A stretch of 64,000 nt of DNA, taken from NCBI GenBank assembly GCA_918797485.1, contig CAKKNE010000006.1:3348001-3412000 (forward strand), read 5' to 3'. Shown here in pieces: positions 28,901 to 38,393 of the stretch. Every line of letters starts with the position of its first letter. Positions within the stretch are counted from its first letter, which is position 1. The position numbers and the translations under genes are program-made. The DNA is from Pelagomonas calceolata (Eukaryota > Sar > Pelagophyceae > Pelagomonadales > Pelagomonadaceae). Below the pieces are notes generated by a model. That model did not search any database. It saw only the letters and a program-made list of their open reading frames with translations, and was not told the DNA's origin.

Positions 28901-30560
28901 GTCCACCAGCCCTTGGTCTTGCCTATCACATGAAACGCCTGGCCCGTCTCCTTGTCCACGGCGCCGCCGCCGACGCGCAGCTCCTCAACAACCTCCTCTT
29001 CAACGACCGCTTCCTCCTCGCCCCCGGACTCCGCGAAGACGCCGTCGGCCGTGCGGTCGTCGGCGATGGGCCCCTCGTCGTCGGCGGGCGCCGGCGCCGG
29101 CGCCTCCGCTTGGTCGTCCTCGAAGGAGAAGAGCTCGCGCGCCGCGCCCTTGCCCGGCGCGGACGGCGGCCCCTCGTTTGACTGAGAGCCGCGGCGCCGC
29201 GGCGCCGGCGACGCGAGGTCCGGCGCCTGGGCTTGCGCGATGCGCGCCGCGCCGTCGAGCACGGACGGCGACGCGTGCTCCGGCGCCACGGGCGGCGGCA
29301 GCGCCTCCTGAGGTGGCGGCGCGTCGAGCTGCGTCTCGGCGTCCGGCGCCGCTTCACTGTTATCGTCGTCGTCGTCGGCCTCCTCGAACCTTAATTCGTC
29401 ATCATCATCATTTGGTGGAGGCGGCGGCGCCTCGAGCTGCGTCTCGTCGTTCTCCTCTATCTCTGTACCGTCCGGCTCCTCCTCTTCGGCGACCGGTTCC
29501 AGTTGCGTCAGCGTCGCCAGCGGCGGCGCGGGCTCGAGCTGCGTCTCGTCGCCGGCCGGCGCAGCTGGCTCCTCTTCTAGTTGCGTCTCGTCGCCCTCGG
29601 GCACCTGTGTTGATCGACGCCGTCGCGAGACGCCATGGCTCGACGTTCAAAAAAAGACGCCGCGTCACGGACCGCCGGCATCTCGTCGAGCTGCGTCTCG
29701 TCGTTCTCGGGCGAGCCGTAGTCGAAGCCCCCGCCACCAGGCGAGGGCAGGAAGCCCGAGGCGTCCGTGCCCTGCGTGTGCAGGTCCGGCGTCGCGCGCA
29801 GAAATCCGGTAGCATCAGACCCTTGCGTCTCCCCCTCGGGAGGGTCGCCGCGCGTTACTGTGGATGCCCTTATGTTCTTCCGCTCGAAGGCCGCGCCCTC
29901 ACCGTTCGCGTTGCCGTCGAGCTCGACGTAGAGCATGTCGTTCGACCTTCGCTCCAGCACCGTGGCCACTCTCCCCGAAGCGGTGGTCACCGTATCACCA
30001 CTGGAAGCGGCGGGCGTGGCGGGCACGGGCGCGACGGCGCTCCGAGGCGTCGCCGGTGGGCTTCCTGGTGGAGTAGTAGACGCTCTCCGGTAGGCCTGGG
30101 TCTCGGGCTCGTCGTAGGCCTGCGTCACGGCCTCCGTCGAGCCCCAGGTCGGCTTGTACTTGAGGGGACCGAAGCTTACGGTACCGGTGGCGGGTACCAT
30201 CACCGGTCGGTCCTTTTTTTTTGATTTGATGGGCTGCCACCCGACTTGTAACGTGACCGTCGTCCCGCAGCGCGAGTTCTGATCTCTCACGAATAACTCC
30301 TGGGCTTTGGGGTCCGGCTCAATAATAGCATGCCTCCGCGAGACCTTGTCGTGGTCGATGCGGTGGTAAGGGGCTCCTTGATCCCATCCACTTTCTGCCC
30401 GGCCGATGTGGTTCTCTCCCGACGATAGTAGTAGCTCTTTAGGTACATTGGGTTCGTCGGACACTAAAACTAACCGGCACTGGACCTCGTTCTGGTCGTC
30501 CAGGAGCAACTTCGCGGCCTCGTGCTCGTCGTCGTCGCTTAGGGCTTGGGTCTCGTCCAT
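25981..30560 (-). CDS. MDC1-like scaffold: FHA, DETQL repeats, AT-hook-like repeats, tandem BRCT
   Basis: Two exons (30560-29673, 29604-25981), about 1503 aa. The N-terminal FHA domain (roughly 25-135) reads ENHIGRAESG, VSRRHAIIE and QNSRCGTTV. Then come many ETQLD/DETQLE motifs, three or more small G-x-V-x-ERR-x-G-W-x-VELDG beta modules (e.g. GRVATVLERRSNDMLYVELD), and about nine KKRGRPPK-type AT-hook cores. The C-terminus is a tandem BRCT pair (VRIVFTNYEPSISERGILKL, THVITKAPLKRTPKLMIG, YVVTGEWLGACLA, DKxxxEQLWGFNL...). The FHA plus TQ-motif plus tandem BRCT order is that of animal MDC1, the gamma-H2AX reader in the DNA-damage response; equivalence is inference. GC-rich repeats give long antisense open frames that are not genes. 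Confidence 0.8.
29605..29672 (-). other. Spliceosomal intron in the FHA/BRCT gene
   Basis: 68 nt, donor GTCCGTGA, acceptor ATCAACACAG; phase 0 join of DEMPA to VPEGDETQLE. The interior carries a GATGGCG-like block and the end resembles a worn introner terminus, but no full inverted repeat remains. Confidence 0.75.
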
Positions 30561-31149
30561 CGTCGTTGGCTTGTGCTACGCTGTCCGAAGCACGGCTGAT
30601 CTCGCGCTGCGCGTCCCGCGCGCGCGCGTTTCTGTAAAATGGCGCCTCTGGACGGTTTCGCGCGCTGCTGCGCGTTCTCTTCAGCAGCGCTCGCTTTTCA
30701 CAGCGATGGGGTAGTCAAACGACCGTCTAGGGTGTCCGCAAGCTCGTCTTAGGGCGAGCGCGCGTCGATTCGCTTGGCCGCTCTCGGCGCCGCTCTCTAG
30801 TACCTTTTATCTAGCGTTCAAAATCCAACGGACGCTCTCTCACCCGTCAGCTCGCAAGAGCACGGCCTGCGCGACGGATGAGAGGCATCGCGAGCAAAGC
30901 GCAGGAGGCATCCTCGTTTGGTGATATTTGCCGATCCTGCCTTTGACGATGCATCTAGCTACGCGCGTCGGCAATTGCCGGCTGCGGCGGCTGGCGAAGA
31001 TGCTCTCCTAGTTAGGTCCCAGCCCTACGCACACCGATTTTAGCGGAGCGTGCGCGTAAGCGACGTAGATCCGCATTGCGCCCCTAGAGGTTGCACAAGC
31101 CGGCGGCGCGCGCGAGCACGCACGCATCTAGGCGCCGCGGCACCGAACC
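30561..31149. other. Divergent intergenic spacer
   Basis: About 590 bp between the divergent starts at 30560 and 31150. No supported gene. It has CTAGTACCTTTTATCTAG near 30800, possibly a weak CTAG dyad. Confidence 0.45.
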
Positions 31150-32433
31150 ATGTCCTCGCGCAAGCGCCCCCACGCCAAGGTCGCGTCGAGCGACGTGCCC
31201 CTGCGCACCGGCCAGTGGACGCAGGCCGAGATCGCCTTTGCGAACCAAGTGATCGCCCACTTCCACGCCGGCGTTCTTCCCAATTGCGACAACGGGGCGA
31301 CTTTGAGAGCGTTACTTGCCGAATTGTTGCACTGCTCGCCGATGCGGATTTCCAAGAAGTTTGCTGGTGATGGGGCTATTGGTAAACGTACTTTTACTCG
31401 CTCCGGCGCTTTGGCGGATGCCGCTCGGGCCGAATTGTATCGGTTGGAGAAGGCCTTCCACGAGTCGATAGATGGGCAGCAGCGGTGGCCCCTCGCGCCC
31501 TGGCACACGCTTTTACTTGGAAGGGACGAGCCTGTTAGGGGTCCGGCGCCGCCGCCACCTAGTAGACCCGTGGCGCCGACCGTGCCTCCACGATCTCGCG
31601 GCGCGCCGCCGCGCCAGACGCCTATCACTTTGTCAAGGCTGAACTACGACCAGCAGCCCCAGGGCGCGGTCGCGCGACGAGGGAGTCGAGGCGGCATCAC
31701 CATGCCCGAGGGTGCGGCGTTGAATGCGTCTCGGCCGCGAGGTGCTCCACCTCGACCACCAGCTCCCGCCCCAGCACCAAATAGACCTCCTGAACAATAC
31801 GGTTCCCTGTACAACCGCCAATTGCTCCACCGAGAAGTCTACGGCTGGGTGCCGAATGAGCTGGGCGTCGAGCAGTCGCCCCAGACTTTAGCAAGGATGC
31901 TCGATCCCACGGGCCAGCCCCAACCACGGGGCCCGCCGTCGATGGCGCAGCAGATGTTCTGGCCGAACCTGCCGCCCGGCGCGTCGCCGCTCGACTTGCA
32001 GCGCCAGCTCCCGCCCGGCGCGTCGCCCCTGGATTTGCAGCGGCAGATCCCGCCACCCGTTCCAGGCCAGGGCGGGCCGTCGCCGCCGCTGCCGCAGGGC
32101 TCGCCGATCGGCTTCAGTCCTATGATCGACTTCGCGCGCATGCCGCCGCCTCCACCAGTGGCGACGGGGCCGTCGCCGGCTCCGTTATCTCGTGCTTTGT
32201 ACGCCGCGGCGCCGCCTCCTCAGTCGGTCGTGGCGGCCGCGCACGCCGCGGCGCAGGCGGCGGCCGGCGTGGCTTCGTCGGACACGCCGCAGAGCGTGAC
32301 GTCTGAATTATCTGCGGGTTCTCCGGCTTCACAAACAGCCGGTACGCTGAGCGGCGCCGACAACACGGCTGAGTCGACGCAGCGGTCCCTGGCCGACGAC
32401 GCGACGCCCGCCGAGGCGTCCGAGACGAGCTGA
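31150..32433 (+). CDS. Protein with conserved stramenopile N-terminal domain and Pro-rich tail
   Basis: 427 aa. Residues about 18-85 form the only folded-looking part: TGQWTQAEIAFANQVIAHF, GATLRALLAELLHCSPMRIS, KKFAGDGAIGKRTF. I recall similar text (WTxEE...Y...LI..F..G...TLR.FLA..L.C.PMRISKKF) in many diatom and pelagophyte proteins of unknown function; the Trp-Thr start is reminiscent of SANT/Myb helices but the rest differs. The remainder is Pro/Ala-rich, with two near-identical PPGASPLDLQRQ blocks, and looks disordered. A nuclear or regulatory role is only a guess. Divergent from the MDC1-like gene. Confidence 0.6.
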   Translation: MSSRKRPHAKVASSDVPLRTGQWTQAEIAFANQVIAHFHAGVLPNCDNGATLRALLAELLHCSPMRISKKFAGDGAIGKRTFTRSGALADAARAELYRLEKAFHESIDGQQRWPLAPWHTLLLGRDEPVRGPAPPPPSRPVAPTVPPRSRGAPPRQTPITLSRLNYDQQPQGAVARRGSRGGITMPEGAALNASRPRGAPPRPPAPAPAPNRPPEQYGSLYNRQLLHREVYGWVPNELGVEQSPQTLARMLDPTGQPQPRGPPSMAQQMFWPNLPPGASPLDLQRQLPPGASPLDLQRQIPPPVPGQGGPSPPLPQGSPIGFSPMIDFARMPPPPPVATGPSPAPLSRALYAAAPPPQSVVAAAHAAAQAAAGVASSDTPQSVTSELSAGSPASQTAGTLSGADNTAESTQRSLADDATPAEASETS

Positions 32434-32662
32434 TTCTCCTTTCCTTGTGACCGCGTCTGCGCGATGGCGTGGTGGTTCACGGTCTAGGTTCACGGAGGCC
32501 GCGCCTGCGACACGGCCCGTCTCCGACACGCCTCGCTTGGCGAATAATACTATTACTAGTACTAGAAGTATACTAGTATGATTTTCCGAGTCGCTCCCGG
32601 CGACGTCCCGCGGCGGCACTTCTCGCGGCGACGACGGCGTATGGCGCATAATAGTATGGATA

Positions 32663-33451
32663 TTAGTACCAGTCCCCGCTCCCGTCGAGCGACACGCGCT
32701 GCAAATCTCCGCTGAGATCATCATTCTGGGTCCACGTGTCGACGACGCACGCCTGGCGCGGGAACCACAAAGGTTCTGAAGGGCAGTCCAACCGCAACGC
32801 ATCTCTGTCCAAAGAGTGCTCGAGCACGGAAAAAACGCCGCCGCAGCACCGTTTATGCGCGTCCGTAAAAGCCTCAGGCTCTCGGAATTGGACCAGGGTC
32901 TCGACCTCGTCCGCTGCTAATAATTCCACGAGCGTGCCCTTTTGTATGATAACGCTCCGCCGCCGCTTCGGTGGGGAGACCACGGGCGTCCGCCGCTTGC
33001 CCCGGATGAAGCCGAGTTTTCTCGAAGTTCCGTTGTCGGCCGCCGCGACGTGGATCAAGTAGTTCGCACCATTTACTTGGATACCGTTGACGCTCTGCAG
33101 GGTGTCGCCGGGCCGGATCTCGCCAACCAGCGGCGAGTCAAAAAAGACCTCCCTGACAATCGTCGACTTGCGACTTTCAAACGCGACGCCGAGCTTCCCG
33201 GACGGCGCCTCTACCTCATAAGTGCACCCTTCGTCGTCCGACGCTACCGAATCCGAGTCCGACTCGAGCAGCGGCGGCGTGTCCAGGCGCGGCCCGGCGA
33301 GCGTCATATCCACCGAGACCTTGGCCAGCTCGCGCTGATCCGGGGAGAGGATGTCGTCGTCGTCACTGGAACCGTCGAAGGCGTCCAAGAAATTTTGTTG
33401 TTCGGGGCTGAAGGCGCCGCCCGCGTTCTTCTTCTTGGCGAAGAGGCCCAT
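32663..33451 (-). CDS. PDZ-domain protein
   Basis: 262 aa, single exon. An acidic N-terminus (FDGSSDDDDILSP, SDSDSVASDDEG) precedes a PDZ-type domain at about 78-155: YEVEAPSGKLGVAFESRKST, VREVFFDSPLVGEIRPGDTL, QSVNGIQVNG. The carboxylate-binding loop is KLGVAF rather than the common GLGF. The C-terminal 110 residues (GTLVELLAADEVETLVQF, AFTDAHKRCCGG) show no family I know. PDZ domains bind protein C-termini and act as scaffolds; the partner is not evident. Confidence 0.68.
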   Translation of the reverse strand: MGLFAKKKNAGGAFSPEQQNFLDAFDGSSDDDDILSPDQRELAKVSVDMTLAGPRLDTPPLLESDSDSVASDDEGCTYEVEAPSGKLGVAFESRKSTIVREVFFDSPLVGEIRPGDTLQSVNGIQVNGANYLIHVAAADNGTSRKLGFIRGKRRTPVVSPPKRRRSVIIQKGTLVELLAADEVETLVQFREPEAFTDAHKRCCGGVFSVLEHSLDRDALRLDCPSEPLWFPRQACVVDTWTQNDDLSGDLQRVSLDGSGDWY

Positions 33452-34028
33452 CGTTCCGACGGCGCGCGCGCCTCACGCAGGGTCGGGTCGAGGGCGGCGG
33501 CGGGGTTTGCCTCCGAACCGGAGTCCCGCGCAGCAGCCCCGAGGAGCTTGGCGCCAAGGCGGCCAAAGAGAGGGCTGGGCGCTCTGCCCGGCCGAAAGAG
33601 CTGGGAGCGGCCGGCGGACGGCTTTCAGAAACTCCGTGCGCCACCCGACCGGCTGCCTCGGTCGCCGGGGTGCGCGCGCGTGCCGGATTGACAGCCGGGT
33701 GCTCTCGCTGCCTAATCGGAAATATCTCTTAATTCGGCGCATTTCTATGAAGGCGACGCCCGCGGCGACGCGTCTCCCACGGCTCTTTGGGACCGCTCGC
33801 CCGAATTTCGCGCGGGCTATGCTATTCGATTCAATTAGGGTGCCAACCAACAGCCGGGTGCCGGCGCTGCGCAAAACGACCGTCGCACGGCCGACGACGC
33901 GGGCTCCCATGCCTTGCAGCCGATAATCAATGCGCACGATGCCGATCAACGCGCGCGGGTAGGCCGAGGGCTGCCCCAAAGCTGCCCCATCACGAAAAGC
34001 TGCGCCTGTACGCCATCGAGCAGCCACC
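33452..34028. other. Divergent intergenic spacer
   Basis: About 577 bp with no gene and no CTAG dyad that I can see. It contains two CAGCCGGGTGC words (near 33690 and 33850). Confidence 0.45.
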
Positions 34029-37009
34029 ATGCGCCTCCTCATCCTCCTCACGTTAACGCGCGCCCAGCAGCTCGTCTACAAGTACAACGTGTCCTGCGAC
34101 AACGCCACCAATACCTTAGTGAAGGACGAGCGCCGCGGACCAGACGGCGACTGGGTGGGAGAGTGGGTGGAACCGGGCGGCGGCTGGGTCCCGAACTACG
34201 TCCGAATTAACTTAAGAGCGAGGTACATCCACGAGATGGGCGGCGACAACTCCAGCAAACTGGCCAAACAATTGTGCCATAGTATAGGCGCGACGATCGC
34301 CACGATCTACTCGGAGGAGGAAGACGAATTAGCCTACGCCGCCTGCAAGCCCGCGGACTGCTGGATCGGCCTCGAGGAGGACGGCGGCGTCCCCGACTAC
34401 CTGTGCGACGGGAAATGCGGCACGGCCGAGACGTGGTGGGGCGAGCAGGTCCACGCCAGCGTCCCGTGCTACTTCCTGACGGCGTCGACGCGACTCCTGT
34501 CCGTCAGACGAGGTAGTTGATTCGGTCCGAAACGGCCCAAATTTGGACCAGAGACGAGTCGCGTCGATGGCGTGGAGATCACACACGTGTCGCGCGCAGG
34601 TCTGGCTCTGGGTCGACGACATGGGCGGGCCGCTCGGACTCATCAACCGGCGCATCGGCGACGGCCTCGTGGGCTACCGGTGGCGCGCCGGCGGGTCGAA
34701 CGGTCTCAACATGCCCGAGGGCTACGAGAACTGGAACCGGTTGCAAGGGCAGCCGGACAACGGGAAGTTGAAGGGTGTGCCCGGCGACGAGCGCCACGCG
34801 CACATCGCGGGCTACGACGGCATGTGGCACGACGTGCTCGGCACCGACGAATATTACCCGTTGTGTCGCATGTGGCCGAACCGCTCCGACGGCTTCGTCT
34901 GGAACGGGACGGACTGCAAGCCCAAAGCAACGCCCTCGCCGACGACGTACAACGTCTTCCTCCACGACCCCGAGTACGTCTGGGGCGGCTTTCTGTTCGT
35001 CGTGTTCCATTGTTTGGTACTTGGTCTGTTATTCACGCTCTCGAAAAAAGTGCGAGATAAACGAGAACGGACCCGGGAGCACTACTACTACTCGTGGCGT
35101 AGTATGTGTGCGTCTGGCACTCTATTTTTATGTTTTCCGCCCTACGCGCTGCTACCTCTGTTAACGCCGTGCGATAAATATAATACGGCGATCGTCCCGG
35201 AAGGCGGCGGCGGCCCCGAGTCGCTCGTAGACGACGGCAAAAGTACATTAGCCCAATACTATGCGGCCTTCATCGAACTCGTCCAAGCGTGCACGTGGGC
35301 TATCGGTCTCCCTTTAAAGATGGCGATGTCGCGGACCGACTTCCTAGCCACGCGCTACAACGACTTCGGGGGCGCTAGTTACCGAGCCTTCGTCGACCTC
35401 AAGCTCAAGAAAGATGAAAGAATAAAATGGTTAGATGCGTGGGGTTCGATTGATGCGGACACGTCGAATTCTGTGGATGCCGCGGAGTTCTTCGACGCGT
35501 TTCGTCTAGACCCAAATGAATACGCGAGAAAATTGTATAATATCTATGATGCGAAGAAGAACAATAGCGTGCCGTTCCACGACTTTCTCATCACGTCCTG
35601 GCGCTTGTGCCACGTCAGTCGCGAAGCTTGCGAAGAAGTTTCGTTTAGATTGTTGCGACGGTCCTCGCGCTTCAATAAATTAGACTCGACGCTGGACGTG
35701 CGCGACGTCCAGCGCTTCGTGGAGCACCGCTACGGCTTCAAGAAGGCCAGTGCGAAGAAGAAGTCGCTGCAGATCTTCCAGTTTGTCGCTGTGTGGAATC
35801 AACCAGCGAGTTAGGTTCCTCCACGCCATCGAACTGACGCTGTCACGGCGACAACGTCGCGTCCATGGCCTGGATTCTCCACGCCATCGAGCCGCCGCGG
35901 TCACGGAGACAACGTCGCGTCGATGGCGTCGGGCGCCCGAAATTTGATTTCCACACAGGTTCATCGATAAAGATGGATCAGGGGGTATGGACTTCAAGGA
36001 GTTCCAGGTACTGCACGCGGCGTCCCTACTCGTCACCCTCCACGCCATCGGCGCGGCTCGATGCGCTCGTCGTGACGCCATCGCCGCGTAACGCGTCCGC
36101 ACGCAGGCCTTCGGCCGCACGAACCCCGTCTTCCTCGCCGTCGGGCATCGGATGCAGACCAAACTACGACACAAGCTCTTTGGGCGCCAGTACTGGCTTG
36201 ATCAAACAAAAAAACGGAAAGACCGGTATGCCTTCGACAAGAAGTTCGAGAGTGACATGGAGAAGTATGTTGGACTAAGATACGGCGACATGCCACCCGT
36301 CGAGCGGAAGTCGCGGGCGTCCTTCGGGAGTCGCACAGCGACGCCAGCAACGCCAAAGAAGAAGGAGGCGGCCGTCGACTTCTGGGGCGAGTTTCCCGAG
36401 GTCTACCAGCAGGTATTGACACAAATCAAGAAGGAAGAGGGCGAGAAGGCGACCTTAGCTGCCTTGCACCGGACGATGCGGGCAGAACTACACGGGAAAT
36501 TGATCAAGGCCGTCGAGACGCTATTTGGGGATGCTCGTTCATTGGAAGGGTGCTTCTCGCGGTGGAAAGCTAGATGTGTCCAACAACGTAGACTGTTGAG
36601 AGATGTTGACTCCGCGACGGGCACCGAGACGACCGAACTTGATGTGGACGACGCGGTGCACGCGGGCATCATCGAGACCATGAACCGGACGCTGCCGTCG
36701 CACGAGGTGCGCGACGCGACGTTGTTGAAGGCCCATGACATAGCTACGATGAAACGAACAAAACGAAGTCGATTAACAGCAGCCCAGTACGGGACGTTGC
36801 GCGGGGCGCTCGGCGACCATTCGATCATTGAAGATGGTGTTGGCTGGCGCGAACGCGAGTCGATTGTTTCGATCCAGCGGTCTTCATCTCTGAAGTCTCG
36901 GTCGCGTATCCGGTCGTACTACGACGACGGCGACACGTCCGACGAGGAGTCGGCGGCGTCGTTCTTGTATGACGATGATGGGTCGGTAGTGAGTAAGCTC
37001 ACTTTGTAG
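34029..37009 (+). CDS. C-type lectin / transmembrane / EF-hand protein
   Basis: Four exons (34029-34448, 34600-35780, 35959-36007, 36107-37009), about 850 aa. The signal peptide MRLLILLTLTRAQQ leads into a C-type lectin-like domain: LAKQLCHSIGATIATIYSEE, PADCWIGLEEDGG, NWNRLQGQPDN, GMWHDVL, YPLCRM. A transmembrane segment follows (GFLFVVFHCLVLGLLFTL), then a second hydrophobic stretch with FPPYALLPLLTPCD. The cytoplasmic part holds EF-hand-like units (WGSIDADTSNSVDAAEFFDA, YDAKKNNSVPFHDFL, and FIDKDGSGGMDFKEFQ, which exists only after splicing). An extracellular glycan sensor coupled to internal calcium sensing is a reasonable inference. The C-terminus has DDGDTSDEES. Confidence 0.78.
34449..34599 (+). 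other. Spliceosomal intron splitting the lectin domain
   Basis: 151 nt, donor GTCCACGC, acceptor CGCGCGCAG, phase 0, joining ETWWGEQ to VWLWVDD. It contains CGCGTCGATGGCGTGGAG, the core word of introners, but no terminal repeats. Confidence 0.8.
35789..35958 (+). mobile_element. Introner copy I (subfamily II)
   Basis: 170-bp element, CTGTGTGGAATCAACC to TTGATTTCCACACAG, with the subfamily II interior (GAGTTAGG near the left, GGCGCCCGAAA near the right) and a partly duplicated CCACGCCATCGA block. Flanks GTTTGTCG and GTTCATCG match at 6 of 8. Host intron 35781-35958 interrupts an EF-hand loop; splicing gives QIFQFIDKDGSGG. Confidence 0.9.
36008..36106 (+). other. Spliceosomal intron, possibly introner-derived
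   Basis: 99 nt, donor GTACTGCA, acceptor GCACGCAG, phase 0, joining KEFQ to AFGRTNPVF. The interior has CCACGCCATCGGCGCGG, the introner core word. No terminal repeats. Confidence 0.75.
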
Positions 37010-37142
37010 TTTTTGTGCGTGTTCGCGTCGGTGGCGTTCCCGGGGGTGCGTGTCGCCGACTCGGAGGACGCCGTCACGCCGCCGCATATGACTCCACGGA
37101 TACTTGCAAACAAACTTTACTTGATGATCACGCGACGCGCCT

Positions 37143-38006
37143 CTAGACGGACCCACCGCGCTTGGGCGCCTCCGAGGAGAGGAGGCCGTCCGCCGGCGGA
37201 GGGGGGCGCGGCCGCATGAGCGCCGCGGCCGACACGACGGCGACGAGGTAGCCGCCATAGGTGGCCACGTCCTTGACGACCTGGGGCGAATCGCCCTTGG
37301 TCATGCCGAAGCACGCCCAGCACGTCGCCGCGCCGTAGCCCAAACCGAGCGCTGCGGACCGCCCGAGGAACATGGGGACGGCGTAGCACGCGCCCGCCAC
37401 GACGCCGCCGAGCAACACCGCTCCCGCCTCCGGCGACGCCAGCGTCGCCGCTGTATTCTGCGCGACGAGTGTGAATCCAATTCCGGTAGCCGCCGCGAGC
37501 CAGGCCGCGTTGATGCCGGTGGGTAGCGCGACGAGCAATGATTCTGCGGCCGTGCCGCCCTTGATTAACGTGCCAGCTCTGATCATAGAAGCGAAGCCGC
37601 CCGCCAGTAAAAAAAAGCTCGGCACGAAGATCGCCAATTTTTGTGACGTGGTGCCGGAGGCCTTGCCGTCTTCCAGCGGCGCGTTTGCAAAGACCAGCTG
37701 CCAGGCACACTCGAAGGCCCACGTCGTGAGCCAGAGCGGGGCTACTTTGGCGCCGAGCGTTGGAGCTTTCCCGGCGGCCATGAGTACCGTGCCGGCGCCC
37801 TGCAGGAGGAAGATGGGGCCCCACACCGCGAATGTCAGGCCCGCTGGCGTCACGTTCGTCGGGTAGGCGTCGCTCACTTCCGCGTTCGTCGGCACGCCGA
37901 AGGCGCCGCTGCCGAAAATACCGTTCACGGCGAGCAGGACCGCGTAGCCGGCCGCTATCGCGACTCGCAGCTGTCCCGACATGGGACCAGATTGTGCCGC
38001 GCCCAT
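37143..38006 (-). CDS. TspO/MBR-like multi-pass membrane protein
   Basis: 287 aa with about seven or eight hydrophobic segments. YPTNVTPAGLTFAVWGPIFL followed by LQGAGTVLMAA matches the loop and helix start of tryptophan-rich sensory protein-like sequences (PxxxTPAGxxFxIWGxIYL). Other segments: WLTTWAFECAWQLVF, VPSFFLLAGGFASMI, AWLAAATGIGFTLVA, YAVPMFLGRSAALGLG. TspO-related proteins bind porphyrins or sterols in mitochondrial, plastid or bacterial membranes; ligand and location here are unknown. Length exceeds classical TspO (about 160 aa), so this belongs to the longer branch or a relative. Divergent from the thioredoxin fusion gene. Confidence 0.58.
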   Translation of the reverse strand: MGAAQSGPMSGQLRVAIAAGYAVLLAVNGIFGSGAFGVPTNAEVSDAYPTNVTPAGLTFAVWGPIFLLQGAGTVLMAAGKAPTLGAKVAPLWLTTWAFECAWQLVFANAPLEDGKASGTTSQKLAIFVPSFFLLAGGFASMIRAGTLIKGGTAAESLLVALPTGINAAWLAAATGIGFTLVAQNTAATLASPEAGAVLLGGVVAGACYAVPMFLGRSAALGLGYGAATCWACFGMTKGDSPQVVKDVATYGGYLVAVVSAAALMRPRPPPPADGLLSSEAPKRGGSV

Positions 38007-38393
38007 GTTTGTGCTTGTGAGAGATCCTGCAGCGACGCGTCGATGGCGTACGGCGCTCTAGCAGGCGTCTGCTCTCTGAAAGTTGTGAGAGCACGAGATT
38101 ACTCTGTATATGCGAAGAGTTGCAACCGCAGCCGACTCTACGCTTGAGACAGGCTTTGATGCGCGTGAGCAATGGCACGGTGTATGCAGCAGGGAGGCCG
38201 TGCGTGGCCAGCAAAAGCGTGTTCTAAGTGACTTACCGCTAGCTGATTATGCTGCTTACGCGTGTCCTCTGCTCGCTCGGCCTGTGGTCGCTATCACACA
38301 CAGCTGAAGCGTTGCAGCACCCTCCACATTGCAACTGACCACCTGCGCAAGCAGCGAGCACCACACTGCATCGCTAGCTGCAAAGCCGACAGC
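38007..38393. other. Divergent intergenic spacer (TspO-like / thioredoxin fusion)
   Basis: No gene. It holds GCGTCGATGGCGTACGG at about 38037-38053, close to the TspO-like start, an introner core word outside any recognisable introner, and a CTAG-dyad variant at 38223-38243. Confidence 0.45.
38223..38243 (-). promoter_or_regulatory. CTAG dyad, variant copy
   Basis: TCTAAGTGACTTACCG then CTAGC resembles the reverse strand of the strong copies (CTAGTGTCTTACAGGCCGCTAGC) with a short internal deletion. Between divergent genes, 217 and 151 bp from the two starts. Confidence 0.35.
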
